NCBI GenBank assembly: GCA_030141605.1
Contig: JAQGDQ010001010.1
Span: 5,001-47,500 of the forward strand
Origin: Tubiluchus corallicola
Lineage: Eukaryota; Priapulida; Priapulimorpha; Priapulimorphida; Tubiluchidae
DNA length: 42,500 nt
Direction of reading: 5' to 3'
The position numbers and the translations under genes were made by a program. This document shows, piece after piece, positions 1 through 38,369 of the stretch. Position 1 is the first letter of the stretch; every line of letters starts with the position of its first letter. The notes beneath the pieces are model-generated. The model did not search any database. It saw nothing but the letters and a program-made list of their open reading frames with translations, and was not told the DNA's origin.

Positions 1-1081
1 ATAGTGTTGATATTACACTACTTACGCGTTCATATAGTGTTGATATTACACTACTTACGTGTTCATATAGTGTTGATATTACACTACTTACGTGTTCATA
101 TAGTGTTGATATTACACTACTTACGCATTCATATAGTGTTGATATTACACTACTTACGTGCTCATATAATGTTGATATTACACTACTTACGTGCTCATAT
201 AGTGTTGATATTACACTACTTACGTGCTCATATCGTGTTGATATTACACTACTTACGTGCTCATATATTGTTGATATTACACTACTTACGTGTTCATACA
301 GTGCTGATATTACACTACTTACGTGTTCATATAGTGTTGATATTACACTACTTACGTGTTCATATAGTGTTGATATTACACTACTTACGTGTTCATATAG
401 TGCTGATATTACACTACTTACGTGTTCATATCGTGTTGATATTACACTACTTACGTGTTCATATAGTGTTGATATTACACTACTTACGTGTTCATATAGT
501 GTTGATATTACACTACTTACGTGTTCATATCGTGTTGATATTACACTACTTACGTGTTCATATATTGTTGATATTACACTACTTACGTGCTCATATAGTG
601 TTGATATTACACTACTTACGTGTTCATATAGTGCTGATATTACACTACTTACGTGTTCATATCGTGTTGATATTACACTACTTACGTGTTCATATATTGT
701 TGATATTACACTACTTACGTGTTCATATAGTGTTGATATTACACTACTTACGTGTTCATATAGTGTTGATATTACACTACTTACGCGTTCATATAGTGTT
801 GATATTACACTACTTACGTGTTCATATAGTGTTGATATTACACTACTTACGCGTTCATATAGTGTTGATATTACACTACTTACGCATTCATATATTGTTG
901 ATATTACACTACTTACGTGTTCATATAGTGTTGATATTACACTACTTACGCGTTCATATAGTGTTGATATTACACTACTTACGTGCTCATATAGTGTTGA
1001 TATTACACTACTTACGTGTTCATATAGTGTTGATATTACACTACTTACGTGTTCATATAGTGTTGATATTACACTACTTAC

Positions 1082-1098
<17 letters not shown>
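1..1098. repeat. 33-bp minisatellite carrying a splice donor in every unit
   Basis: About 33 head-to-tail copies of a 33-bp unit that differ by scattered substitutions, with no length change found at the positions checked. The minus-strand unit reads CACGTAAGTAGTGTAATA then TCAACACTATATGAA. GTAAGT recurs every 33 bp from 1081 down to 25. The array starts inside exon 10 of the ILEI gene and continues beyond the left edge. There are no spacers, so it is not a CRISPR array. Both strands are open for long stretches because the unit is 11 codons with no stop in the relevant frames. Confidence 0.95.
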
Positions 1099-27397
<26,299 letters not shown>

Positions 27398-27819
27398 CTA
27401 AAAACAACAGGAGTAATTCAAAATAATGATTTAATTTCAAGAAAAAGTGATTAAACTAGTAATGCCATAAAATCCCATTGTTATAGCTGATGGTACAAAT
27501 AATTTTCAAGTTTCTTTCACGTCTTTCAAGTGAAAACTAATCCTATTTTTAATAGCCGACGAAGTGAATAAAAAATGACTTCAGGGGAAATGAGTCTCTG
27601 AGCTTGTCTAGCCACCATTCGTTACAGGAAAGTAGGGCAGAGTAGTTATAAAAAAACCACCAGGATAACGTCATACGAAATTTACAAGTCTACAGAGAAA
27701 TATTTTGTAATTATAACGTTACTTCGATGCTCTTGTGTATGCCAAAAATGGTTTACTATGCATAATAGTTGTACGTGTATTGTCTAATAGAAAAAGGAGC
27801 ACTTCTGCTATTGGCATGC

Positions 27820-28480
27820 TTAGATTAGATTAGATTAGATTTAATAGATTTATTTTGCAATAAACATATACATTACATGTGCATCGATAATCAGTTTTTG
27901 TTAATACAAAAATATTATACAATTCATGAATTCTGCACTAGAGACCTAAGAAGCTAGCTTATGGTAGGCCACTAGAATTAGTTAAGAGAAAAATTACAAT
28001 ATATACGGATACAGTATTACAATATATACAAATATAAATACGGGTGGGAAGTAATAAAAATATTATTATACTAGAGGGGAAGTTTTTGAATACGAAAAAC
28101 AACAAATCATGATTGAGTGATCAGTTACATGTTTCAATTAAGTTTAATTTATAATTTTTTTTAAATATGGACAGCGAGTTGGCATTTTTAATAGCTGGAG
28201 CAATTGAATTCCATATGTAAGGGCCATTGTATTTAATAGAAAATTTTCTAGCATTAGTGTTGCACTGTATGTAGTGATAGTTCAGTCTATAACGTGTGCC
28301 GTAATTATGTATCTCAGCATTCAAACAAAAATAATCAATAAATAAGAGAGGCAATAATTTATGAGAGAATTTGTACATGAAAATGGCAGTTTCGAACTTA
28401 TTAATGTCATAAATGTTTAGAAAGTTTAGTCTTTTAAATATTGGTGGTGTATGGGTCTTTTAAATATTGTAGTCTCCCTC
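27820..28480 (-). pseudogene. Non-LTR retrotransposon 3' end with reverse-transcriptase tail
   Basis: The minus strand near 28130-28378 encodes LNAEIHNYGTRYRLNYHYIQ, then FSIKYNGPYIWNSIAPAIKN and LSIFKKNYK, a pattern typical of the tail of LINE reverse transcriptases (YNTR..., GPxIWNSLP..., FKKxLK). The 3' end shows TAGATTAGATTAGATT on the plus strand as its tail. It is 5'-truncated and lacks all catalytic motifs. Confidence 0.87.
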
Positions 28481-28627
28481 CCTCCTACTGACATCTTTTG
28501 AGCTCATGGGGTGAGACAGATTTTTTTGTGGCCGGCTCTACTGGAAAAGGAAAGACAAAAGAGTGATAGACTAATGGCCTCTCCTCATTGCATAATAAAG
28601 TTACAAATATACATGCTGTAACAATCA

Positions 28628-28745
28628 TGTGCTGGGTCCGTAAAAATTTTCTCAACGAATTTACGCGATTTACAAAAATGGCACTAATGGTCTTCCAAGA
28701 ACTCGGAATCCCACGTATCCGCAGAAAATTCTCATCCCTGAACAA
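28628..28745. repeat. Dispersed repeat, inverted partner of 25085-25197
   Basis: GTGCTGGGTCCGTAAAAATT, CGATTTACAAAAATGGCACT and GCAGAAAATTCTCATCCCTG are complements of the 25085-25197 unit. The open frame over it is a repeat product. Confidence 0.75.
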
Positions 28746-29324
28746 TCTATTCCTACGCTGTCAATCTTTTTCATTCTCCTGTAATGCACATGAAAACTAG
28801 ACGTCAGTCAGTATAATATTTTAAATTACCTCCTATTTTACGGAAAAAGAATCTGTACTTCATGCTGTTAGCCGGTACGATCAGACGTTTGCACTTTCTT
28901 CTAAAGAGAATGATGACTGTACGGACAAACTGCTTTTAATCCTAGCAAATCACAGTGTTACAATAATATTAACCTGAAACAGAAAAACACGATAATAATA
29001 TCTGCATTTTTAAGATAAGAAATCTCTGTCATGAAAATGCTGGTAGGATTTTAAGTAAGACATTTTTACTGGGTTTTTTCTAAAACAGATTTTTATAGGC
29101 TTATTGATTTTCTTTGTCAACAAGTAAATTTCCCTGTTCCTTTAGACTTAGATTTATTGTATGCAATGCCAGTGTGTAGCACTTCTTTGTTGGAGCTGAC
29201 ACTAAGCTTATGACTAGGACATTGATCTAGTAATTGTTGTTGGTACCAGCCGGCACACAAGAAATATCACTTAGTTAAAAAGCTTCCTGGTTTAGTGAAG
29301 CGTTGGCTGTTAAAAAATATAATG

Positions 29325-30778
29325 AAAAAGCTGACACTCTCAGTAACTCACTGGCAGTCACACAGTAAACTCTCTGACTAGCTCACACTCTCAGTAACTC
29401 ACTGGCAGTCACACAGTAAACTCTCTGACTAGCTCACACTCAGTAACTCACTGGCAGTCATTTAGTAAACTATCTGACTAGCTCGCACTCAGTAACTCAC
29501 TGGCAGTCACTCTGTAAACTCTCTGACTAGCTCACACTCAGTAACTCACTGGCAGTCACTCAGTAAACTCTCTAACTAGCTCACACTCAGAAACTCACTG
29601 GCAGTCACTCAGTAAACTCTCTGACTAGCTCACACTCAGTAACTCACTGCCAGCCACACAGTAAACTCTCTGACTAGCTCACACTGTCAGTAACTCACTG
29701 GCAGTCACTCAGTAAACTCTCTGACTAGCTCACACTCTCAGTAACTCACTAACAGTCACTCAGTAAACTCTCTGACTAGCTCACACTCGGTAACTCACTG
29801 GCAGTCACACAGTAAACTCTCTCATTAGCTCACACTCAGTAACTCATTGGCAGTCACACAGTAAACTCTCTGACTAGCTCACACTCTCAGTAACTCACTG
29901 GCAGTCACACAGTAAACTCTCTGACTAGCTCACACTCTCAGTAACTCACTAACAGTCACTCAGTAAACTCTCTGACTAGCTCACACTCGGTAACTCACTG
30001 GCAGTCACACAGTAAACTCTCTCATTAGCTCACACTCAGTAACTCATTGGCAGTCACACAGTAAACTCTCTGACTAGCTCACACTCAGTAACTCACTGGC
30101 AGTCACACAGTAAACTCTCTGACTAGCTCACACTCTCAGTAACTCACTAACAGTCACTCAGTAAACTCTCTGACTAGCTCACACTCGGTAACTCACTGGC
30201 AGTCACACAGTAAACTCTCTCATTAGCTCACACTCAGTAACTCATTGGCAGTCACACAGTAAACTCTCTGACTAGCTCACACTCAGTAACTCACTGGCAG
30301 TCACACAGTAAACTCTCTGACTAGCTCACACTCTCAGTAACTCACTAACAGTCACTCAGTAAACTCTCTGACTAGCTCACACTCGGTAACTCACTGGCAG
30401 TCACACAGTAAACTCTCTCATTAGCTCACACTCAGTAACTCACTGGCAGTCACTCAGTAAACTCTCTGACTAGCTCACACTCAGTAACTCACTGGCAGTC
30501 ACACAGTAAACTCTCTGACTAGCTCACACTCAGTAACTCACTGGCAGTCACTCAGTAAACTCTCTGACTAGCTCACACTCGGTAACTCACTGGCAGTCAC
30601 ACAGTAAACTCTCTCATTAGCTCACACTCAGTAACTCACTGGCAGTCACACAGTAAACTCTCTGACTAGCTCACACTCAGTAACTCACTGGCAGTCACTC
30701 AGTAAACTCTCTGACTAGGTCACACTCAGTAACTCACTGGCAGTCACTTAGTAAACTATCTGACTAGCTCACACTAAG
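29325..30778. repeat. 49-bp satellite array with a 4-unit higher-order period
   Basis: About 29 copies of a 49-51 bp unit: AGCTCACACTCAGTAACTCA, CTGGCAGTCACACAGTAAAC, TCTCTGACT. Variant units recur in a fixed order: one with ACTAACAGTCACTCAG, one with CTCGGTAAC and CTCATTAG, one with ACTCATTGGCAG, one standard. The first variant is at 29751, 29951, 30149 and 30347, so the higher-order period is 198-200 bp. No reading frame persists. Confidence 0.95.
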
Positions 30779-31583
30779 TCTCTGGTAAGGCAAACTCTTG
30801 AAATGCTTCTAAGTTTGGCAAACTTGGCTCATTGGAAAGTCATAAGTCATTTCTTTCACATTTACAATAGTTTCATGTACAACATATGGTGAAAGGGCCT
30901 AGAATAAACATAATACAAATAAGTTTTTGTTTCTGCACACTATGTTTGGCTCTAGATACAAAATTTCATTTCAAGATTGTAATAATTCGGTTGCACAAAA
31001 ATAATCTGATGGACAAACACGGAACATACGTAATACAAAATAAATCGTCCTCTGCAATCTGCCTAAATATTTTGGTACTACAAATTTCAACAGCAACCAT
31101 TGAAATCAAACAAGTATAACTTTCATGTGGAAGTTGGAGTTGTACATTGTAATTAGGTGCTGCCATCTATGTGCTAATCCTGTCACATTCTGCCAGCTGA
31201 CTTACCTTCAGTATAATTGTACGGTCCAGTGACTACATACACACTGGTCCTCTCATTATCTAAAATTAATGGTTGTTGTGAAGCCTGTGCAACTCTGCAT
31301 AGGTCAAGTTCTAGACCTCTATACTGGCTGTGAAACAGGTTTTACTGACTGTTTTTGCTTTCTAGTTTTAGCTCAATGTTCAGTGCAGCAGTTTTGCTAC
31401 TCATGTTTTCTGTAGTTTAATAAACATTTTTCTGTTGTGTGCAGTGCAAATATTTATTATAGATTTTTGGTTACTATCCCTACTTCTCTGTGCCTAAACT
31501 CAATCATAACAAAGTGACTGAACAACAACTTCAAAAACGACTTTCACATTTCATACACATACTATCAAAATGGATTATTTGTG
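30779..31583. other. No gene seen
   Basis: AT-rich single-copy-looking DNA. The short ORFs (30886-31119, 30966-31166) show no recognisable motif. Confidence 0.5.
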
Positions 31584-32232
31584 TGCTTGCAAACCAAAAC
31601 TGCCCAAAGTTGGCATAGTTGAAACTACGTTACGATGCTTTAAAGTAGAAAGCACCAAAAATTTGGTCAAATGTTGATTTTTTATTTTTTATAAAAACAA
31701 ACATTAAATATACTGGACTTTTATATTCTGACACCAAATTATCGGGAAAATGTCCAAAAAATACTAAAAATCTAATTTTGTAACTTCTTACCCACTTTAC
31801 CAGTCTAAAAACTAGTACTGCAGTTGTAAAAAAACTTGTATTTTCTAACTCCGATTGTAGCTCGTGGAAGCAGCCATTCTGCTTCGGGTATTTTTCTGTT
31901 GACAACCCCAGACCTTCATCAGGAAGAACCATCTACTGGATTTAAATGTAACTTCAATTTGATCTTGTAAAATCCATAGGAACCACACGTTGCTAAGTGT
32001 TTTCTAGAGATGCGACAAAAAACAAAGGCTGACTTTAACAGCGATTTTCTCAAGAATCATGTTTTTCATTGAGCAGCCTGCACCTCAACTTCAACGTGGC
32101 TTATCTCAGCTTAGAAATAACATGGAGCAATGAGCTTGAAATCAATGTGATCCTCATGAAATGGCGATTCAGGATATGTGAATAACTAGAAAAACTTAAT
32201 TGCCGACTTATGGATGATTTTGCTATGCAAGT
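31584..32232. repeat. ~650-bp dispersed MITE-like repeat, copy 2
   Basis: Matches 12868-13489. The right end TTGCCGACTTATGGATGATT TTGCTATGCAAGT is the complement of the copy 1 left end (CCATAAGTCGGCAT), supporting terminal inverted repeats. The minus ORF at 31630-31932 falls wholly inside the repeat and is unlikely to be a gene. Confidence 0.82.
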
Positions 32233-33500
32233 ACACATTTACTTATTTATCATTTACCAAAACTGCGTTTAGTATAAAAACAGGCTAATATAATTAAACA
32301 TCATGTATTATTACAGAGGTAGTCTCAGGAGAGTAAGAAGACAACGCAGCAGTATTCAGATTCTCACAGACAGTGAAATTAATCAAACGTAATTTTAATG
32401 TACCACCACGAATACCTCATAAGGTTAAACAAACATAACTTAGTGTGCACAGAATCATAATAACCAGGGTAATATAAATATTTACATACAATCTAGGAAG
32501 CTAAAATAAATACTTTTCTTCGTTGAAAAACGGTTTATATGAATAATATAAATGCATTCAACAACCACTAGCACCTCCATATTGCTATTTTTGTCAGCGA
32601 AATCTCTGCAGCTAAATGCACCTCAACCTTCAGCGCAAATTCCACTAGCCGCGTACACTGTGACAAATTATACTAAAGTACAATTACAATTATTGTCAAT
32701 GTAGTAAGATTGTTCTATTTATATTAATGGCTGATCATACATTAACTCTATGCACATACTGTTGAGTGCAAATAGCAAACAAAAACACTGTCGGCAAATA
32801 AGCTGGTAGCCATGCTACATTGATTACAACAATGGTTAAACCTTTGCAAAATTCTTGGTTTCATCCATCATTTCATCCCACATTAAAGGAAAGGCCAAGA
32901 CTTCTTTGAAGTTTGGCTTATTTCAGTTTGGTTTATTTCAACTATGTGTGTAATAAGCAATTATACTTTTATTAATACTATTTTATTAGAAATATTAAAC
33001 TAGATTTTACTAATTCTTATGAAACCGTTTGTTTCATACAGCAGGTGCAGGACCAGCTCTGTCACTGAGCAAACTAGGCAGTTGCCTATGTCGCCAAATT
33101 CTACATGTTTTCTGTAATTTTAAATTTCGGCGTAAATAATGATCTAGCAGCCTATATGTGTAATTGTTTAGGTGCACAACACTTTAATATACGTTCCTTT
33201 TGCTCTTAATTCATATTTTTTGCATAGATCAGCAGATCATTCAGTTGAGAAAAAGTTTCTTGCTATAGCATTTATAATAATTATGGCAAACTTAAAAGAA
33301 ATTGAAGTCTTGTTGAGTGTAAAACAGGATACGAAGGGTTAAGAGGGGTTTTTTTTGAACAAAAATACATTTCACAAAAAAATTGCCAAAATTTTTTTCC
33401 TCAGAAAACTTTTTCATGGAAGTCAAACTGGTATTCAGATAACATAATTTTTTGTTTATCAATCAAGCGTCTATACAATAGCTTCACAATAAGCTTAGAA
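32233..33500. other. No gene seen; one transposon-end-like motif
   Basis: AT-rich. Near 33050-33110 CTAGGCAGTTGCCTATGTCG resembles the GGCAGTTGCCTAGGGCG ends of some dispersed transposons. Confidence 0.5.
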
Positions 33501-33514
33501 AGTACTGGCAAAAT

Positions 33515-33656
33515 TGCGCTAATTGCATGCTGTTTCAGATACTCTAATGATAAAGAATGTGTGTGGCTGAAATGCTGAATTATCCGAATCTATAATTGTA
33601 GGTTCGAATCGATTTCGAATTAAAAAACTTGTTCGAACCTTCAACGCTCACCCCTA
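33515..33656. repeat. Fragment of the TTCGAA-rich MITE family (3' end)
   Basis: GGCTGAAATGCTGAATTATC CGAATCTATA, GGTTCGAATCGATTTCGAAT and the end CAACGCTCACCCCTA match the right parts of 34355-34772 and 37733-38126. Confidence 0.8.
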
Positions 33657-34082
33657 TGATAATAACTTTAATTTTGTTCCTATTACAATTGACTTTTAAC
33701 CACTATTTTTTACGCCATACATGTAACTCATTTCAACAGATATGTACAGTATTACGACACTTATCAAAGTTTGCATAAGTTACTTAAAAAGTGCCATCGT
33801 CTGCGTCATCATTAATGGTAAATTTTTATAAACATGCATGACCAGCTTAGAGAGGCACAACCTCTACAGTATAGAACATTATGCACTAATTATTCATTTA
33901 ACAGAAGTGGAGTAGGTAATGAATAGCAGACCAGTAGAAAAAATTGATACAGTAAATTATGTATTTACAACAAGCCAAATAGGTAAAGATTAGGCAGATC
34001 TGTAGAGAAGAAATTGATACAATAACAAATGGCTAAGTGTTTGAAAATAAAGTTAAAGTAATTAATCATAATGCTTTATACA

Positions 34083-34266
34083 TTAAGAGAAGGCTTATTA
34101 GGGTACATAGATAAACTTTCTTTTATTAGAATGTCCCAGTTATTTGCAGCTCTGACCACAATGCTGAAATTACTAAAATCCTTATTAAGACCAAAGCTAC
34201 AAATAACTAGGACATATTAATAAAAGAAAATTATCTATTGACCCTGATAAGCCTTCTCTTAATGCA
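34083..34266. repeat. Foldback inverted repeat, ~75-bp arms
   Basis: Left arm 34083-34158 (TTAAGAGAAGGCTTATTAGG, CTTTCTTTTATTAGAATGTC, AGTTATTTGCAGCT) pairs with right arm 34193-34266 (AGCTACAAATAACTAGGACA, TATTAATAAAAGAAAATTAT, GATAAGCCTTCTCTTAA). A loop of about 35 bp separates them. Weaker complementarity continues outward on both sides. Likely a foldback MITE. Confidence 0.87.
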
Positions 34267-34354
34267 CAAAGCAATTAAATTCTTTCAACGTTACTCTAAA
34301 CCACTGCTATTTATTACTGTATTAATTTTGTTTTCTAAAGATTGCTTATTCATT

Positions 34355-34772
34355 ACTAGGGGTAAGCATTCTCTATCAGAAAGCTAATTCGAATCGAATC
34401 GAATTTGTGACCTTCGAAGTCGAATTGAACCAAACTTAGGTATTTCGAATTTGAATATGAAAAGATTTTTGAATAAGATTTCGAATCAAGAGTAAAAATT
34501 AGTCTTACACAGAACATGCATATTACTCGATTTCGTTCTACAGTAAAACCACCAATAATTTGTTTAAAATTGTGCACCTAGTTAAATAAATCACAGCTAA
34601 ATTATGCTAATCGCTTGATGCTTCATTCGTTTTAATGATAAAGATCACATATGACTGAAATGCTGAAATATTCCAATCTATAGTTTTAGGTTCAAATCGA
34701 ATTCGAACTGAAAAAAACCGTTTAAATCGAATTCGAATGTTTGTATTCAATTTGAACTTCCGATGCCCACAC
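34355..34772. mobile_element. TTCGAA-rich MITE, copy 1
   Basis: Starts GGGGTAAGCATTCTCTATCA; the interior has dense GAATCGAATCGAATTTG motifs at both ends; the end CCGATGCCCACACAATTCAT is degraded. About 400 bp. Same family as 37733-38126. Confidence 0.8.
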
Positions 34773-35619
34773 AATTCATTACCTGTTTGGCTTCTCTTAA
34801 ACATGTAATTAATACATAACATTGTATACTGTTGGCTCTGCCTCTATAAACTCGTATGTTCGTTAAAACTTACCTTCGCTCACGACAGCAGTAGCTCTGT
34901 CAAATCGTTTGACATGATTTTTCATTACAGCTATTTAAAATCAAGGTCCCAGCTTGGCAGCCAGAGTGTTAGGTGTATTTTGTTAACTCAAAAGCTATTA
35001 TGAAAATGGAGATGTTTTGATCCTGAATTCTATGGCGGTTTATGTGGTTTCGCGTGCTCTCTCCACTTGTATGCACAACTGATGAGCTCTTCAACACTGT
35101 AACACCTTAATTAATTTTATTGTTCTTCAAAACTTACTTCAACATGTTCGTTCAAAATGATTTCCCTGTACAACAAACAGTCATTCAATTATTTGGATTC
35201 TTTTGCCACTCTTTCACCACTAATCATTGAGTAATCAATAATTATTTTTGCACTTTGTAATATTATTGTATGTTGTATAGATTTATAAATCTCTTAGTTA
35301 TGTAATTTGCTATTTTAAAATTGGTGATAAACTTATAAACTTACTTACTTATTTTCGGCAAACTACAGCAACTTTTAATATCCTCGTTTGAGATGTTCTA
35401 ATTTTTCATGTTCTCAAAGTTTTCCACTGTGGTTTGGCTCAGAACTCTATGGTTTGGCTAGAGATGTTTGTATAGGGCATCAAGTGACAGAACACTACCG
35501 TCCTTTCGGCTCTCTATTTCCTGCAGTCGCTTTGTAAGCTATCGTCTGCACGAGTGTTTTTGCTTTTTGTACATTGAATAATTGTCGTTAGTTACAGCGT
35601 ACTGGTAGCAGGATGTTCA

Positions 35620-35658
35620 ATGGCAGTTGGTGTGCGGTATAAAATTGAATACAAGGAG
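35620..35658 (+). CDS. Candidate first exon of an unrecognised plus-strand gene
   Basis: ATG at 35620 followed by 13 codons (MAVGVRYKIEYKE) to a GTGCGT donor. The region 35490-35620 is less AT-rich than its surroundings and could be promoter and 5' UTR. It is proposed only because it leaves phase 0, as required by the next candidate exon at 39742. The exon is short and the donor is not ideal, so this is tentative. Confidence 0.3.
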
Positions 35659-35659
35659 G

Positions 35660-37230
35660 TGCGTTATAGTTTACATAAGAGACCAGTAGTACCTTTTTAG
35701 ACTTTTAAGTTTTGTAAGTTGTTAGCCTTGGTGTTCAGTGACGCCAGTTATTCAACTCTTACTCTTACTCTTACTTAGATTATTATATTATCATTAATGA
35801 CATTGTTAAATATACGTTATTTAGCATATATAAATAGCCACATTTTAAAAACATCTTTGAATAACAATAAAAATTTATTAAATACAGTCTGTTGGCTAAA
35901 AGCACTGTGAACGCCTCACTTTAAGTAAATTTAAGACTTCAGTGTTTCAGTTTGTTTAAAAAAACTTATTTAAATTCCATTTGATTAATTTAACATGATG
36001 TACTAATCATGCTGCATAATTTCCAAAAGTTTCTGGTGTCTGTCATTATTTATAACTAAAATTAAAAATTTAGCAGCACTGAGTACAGTACCATGTGCCG
36101 GTTTTTGCATGTTACCTGCGGTCCTCTTTTTGTGCATATCTGATTTGATTCCTGTTAGAACAATATTCAAGTGGTAATCATAAGGTGGCAGCCATTTTGG
36201 CTAAGTACAATGAGGCGTTCTTCGTACCGCTTTTCACCATTTTCAACAGAAATTAGTCCAGAGGCCTGTTAAGTAACCACTTTGTGTAATAATCTACTTG
36301 TTTTGCTACTAAAGTCAACATCTATTGCTTGTTTAACATCATAAAGTCAATAATTAATACAATTTTGCCAATTTTGCACTTCTGAGGTATGCATTCATAT
36401 GTCTGTCCGTTGTGTCAACAACTGTTTTTTAGACCTTTTAGTGGTTTTTACAAAAAATAAAAATAACTCAAGTTTAATAACTACTTTGTCCTGATGTTAG
36501 TGCCGTTGTATAATGCAAAAAAGGTGAAACTACACTTAGTTTGCAATATATACATGAGCGTAGACCCAAGTGTGTATGTCTGTCCAGTACGCCAACAAAA
36601 GCAAACAGCCTTCTGGCTTGAGTTCAGTCATCTGTTTTGTGAAAAATATAGAATTCCTCATACATGTTATGAGAAATATGGAGCATGCATACGAACTATT
36701 ATTAGTTAGAAAAGCAGAATTGATATCAGTAGGCTGTTTTTTTTGTTAAATATGCCAAAACAGGTGGCTTAAAGGGCTAAATTTATTAATGAAACTTAGT
36801 ATATTCACGAATCTTGACATATTGGCTTCTTATCTATGCTTGCAGTCCCATGATATCATCAAAAACTAAGCTTTTTAGTAAAACTATGTTAATTTAATTT
36901 AGAAAATGAAATTAAGGTTTGATAACTTGGTTTATTTTTATTTAAAAAACGTAAAAAGTGTTACAAATTATGCATTACAACAAAAATTAAGTTAGTTTTA
37001 TATAATTTGTATTTCCATGTCACTGAAGCACTTCTGCAGCTAACAACCTACTGATGTTTGAAAAGCAAACTATGCTAAATATTTGTTAATGTTTAAACTG
37101 TTAGAAAAGCATTTTAACATGAAAGACTTATCGTCTCTCTTATACAGCCGAGAAATACATGATTTTCTTAAAATTGTTGTAACTTTGTAACTTTTCATCT
37201 AATTTATAAACCAAATGTAGTTTTATGAAG
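35660..37230. other. No gene seen
   Basis: AT-rich, probably intronic if the candidate plus-strand gene is real. A related pair of short segments (CATATGTCTGTCCGTTGTGT near 36398 and GTATGTCTGTCCAGTACGCC near 36574) suggests a decayed dispersed repeat; the 71-codon ORF at 36494 includes one of them. Confidence 0.5.
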
Positions 37231-37231
37231 T

Positions 37232-37560
37232 ACAGAAGAGTTTTTTAGATTTAATAGATTTATTTCGCAATAAACATATACATATACATTACATGTGCAT
37301 CGATAATCAGTTTTTGTTAATACAAAAATATGATACAATTCATGAATTCTGCGCTAGAGACCTAAGAAGCTAGCTTATGGTAGCTTTCATTTTCTATATC
37401 ATACAAACACCTACGTGAAATTTTTTCCCTCACGGTGGCGAAATTTGGAGCCATTCGCTGGGCTTTTACCCTATTGTAATTTTTACATTGTATATTGGGG
37501 GTCCTTAGTTTGTCACGTGTGCTGTGTGTTAAGCATGCGCATATATGCATTGCATACTTT
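37232..37560 (-). pseudogene. Non-LTR retrotransposon 3' end, second copy
   Basis: 37240-37380 closely matches 27840-27970 (TAATAGATTTATTTxGCAAT, ACATGTGCATCGATAATCAG, TAGAGACCTAAGAAGCTAGC), the 3' end of the LINE at 27820. Beyond it the minus strand encodes RDKLRTPNIQCKNYNRVKAQ and then FATVREKIS, reminiscent of a LINE ORF tail but different from the 27820 copy. Confidence 0.72.
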
Positions 37561-37732
37561 ATTGTGTTTTTGTACTTCTCTTTGACTTGTACATTTTTTT
37601 TATAAGTAAATAAGCCCAGGAGAAGTTGTTACTTGTACAAATTGTGCTTGCTGAGGGTAAACCCATGAGATGCATCTTTAATTCCCCGTTAAAACAACAA
37701 GTTAAGGAAAAACCGGATGATTGATTAGTAGG

Positions 37733-38126
37733 GGTGAGCATTCTCTACCAGAAAGCGAATTCGACTCGAACCGAATTTGTGACTTTCGAATTTGAATCGA
37801 ACCGAACTTCAGTGTTTCGAATTCGAACCGAATTCGAATTGAGATTGAAAGATTTTCGAACTAGTTTTCGAACCACCAGTAAAAATTAGTCTTACAAAGA
37901 TCATGCATGTCACTAGATTTTGTTCTGTAATAAAACGACTAGTAATTGGTATAAAATTGTGTGCAGAAATCACTGCTAAATCACGCTAATTGCATGATGT
38001 TTCTATCGGTTTAGTGATAAAGAACATATGTGATTGAAGTGCTGAATTATTCGAATCTATAGTTTTGGATTCGAATCGAGTTCGAACTAAACAAACTCGT
38101 TCGAATCGAATTTGAGCGTTCACCCC
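37733..38126. mobile_element. TTCGAA-rich MITE, copy 2
   Basis: Starts GGGGTGAGCATTCTCTACCA and ends GAGCGTTCACCCC, inverted ends of about 13 bp. The subterminal regions are built of TTCGAA/GAATTCG palindromes on both sides. It is the best preserved copy in the window. Confidence 0.85.
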
Positions 38127-38369
38127 AACTGATTAGACACAATCTCATTTTGATTTGCTGTCCAAAAATACGTTTTCTTGAATAATTACCTTGCAAAGTT
38201 AATCAACAGCAACTGAGCGTTAGCCATTGCTTACATCACAAACTATCCACGGTTTGTGCAATAGTAGGCATCTTCCCTGCACGTCAAGCGAAGATTGCTA
38301 TAAGATCCTGATGTGATGTCATGAAAATAATCTGTACGTGACACTGATGTCACAGACGAACACCGTAGC

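Noticed and set aside
28485-28745. 86-codon minus ORF
   Set aside because: Falls largely on a dispersed repeat that also occurs inverted at 25085-25197.
31630-31932. 100-codon minus ORF
   Set aside because: Lies within the ~650-bp MITE-like repeat also present at 12868-13489, where the frame is not preserved.
36494-36709. 71-codon plus ORF with several Cys residues
   Set aside because: Part of it resembles a nearby repeated segment (CATATGTCTGTCCG...); no splice signals of note.
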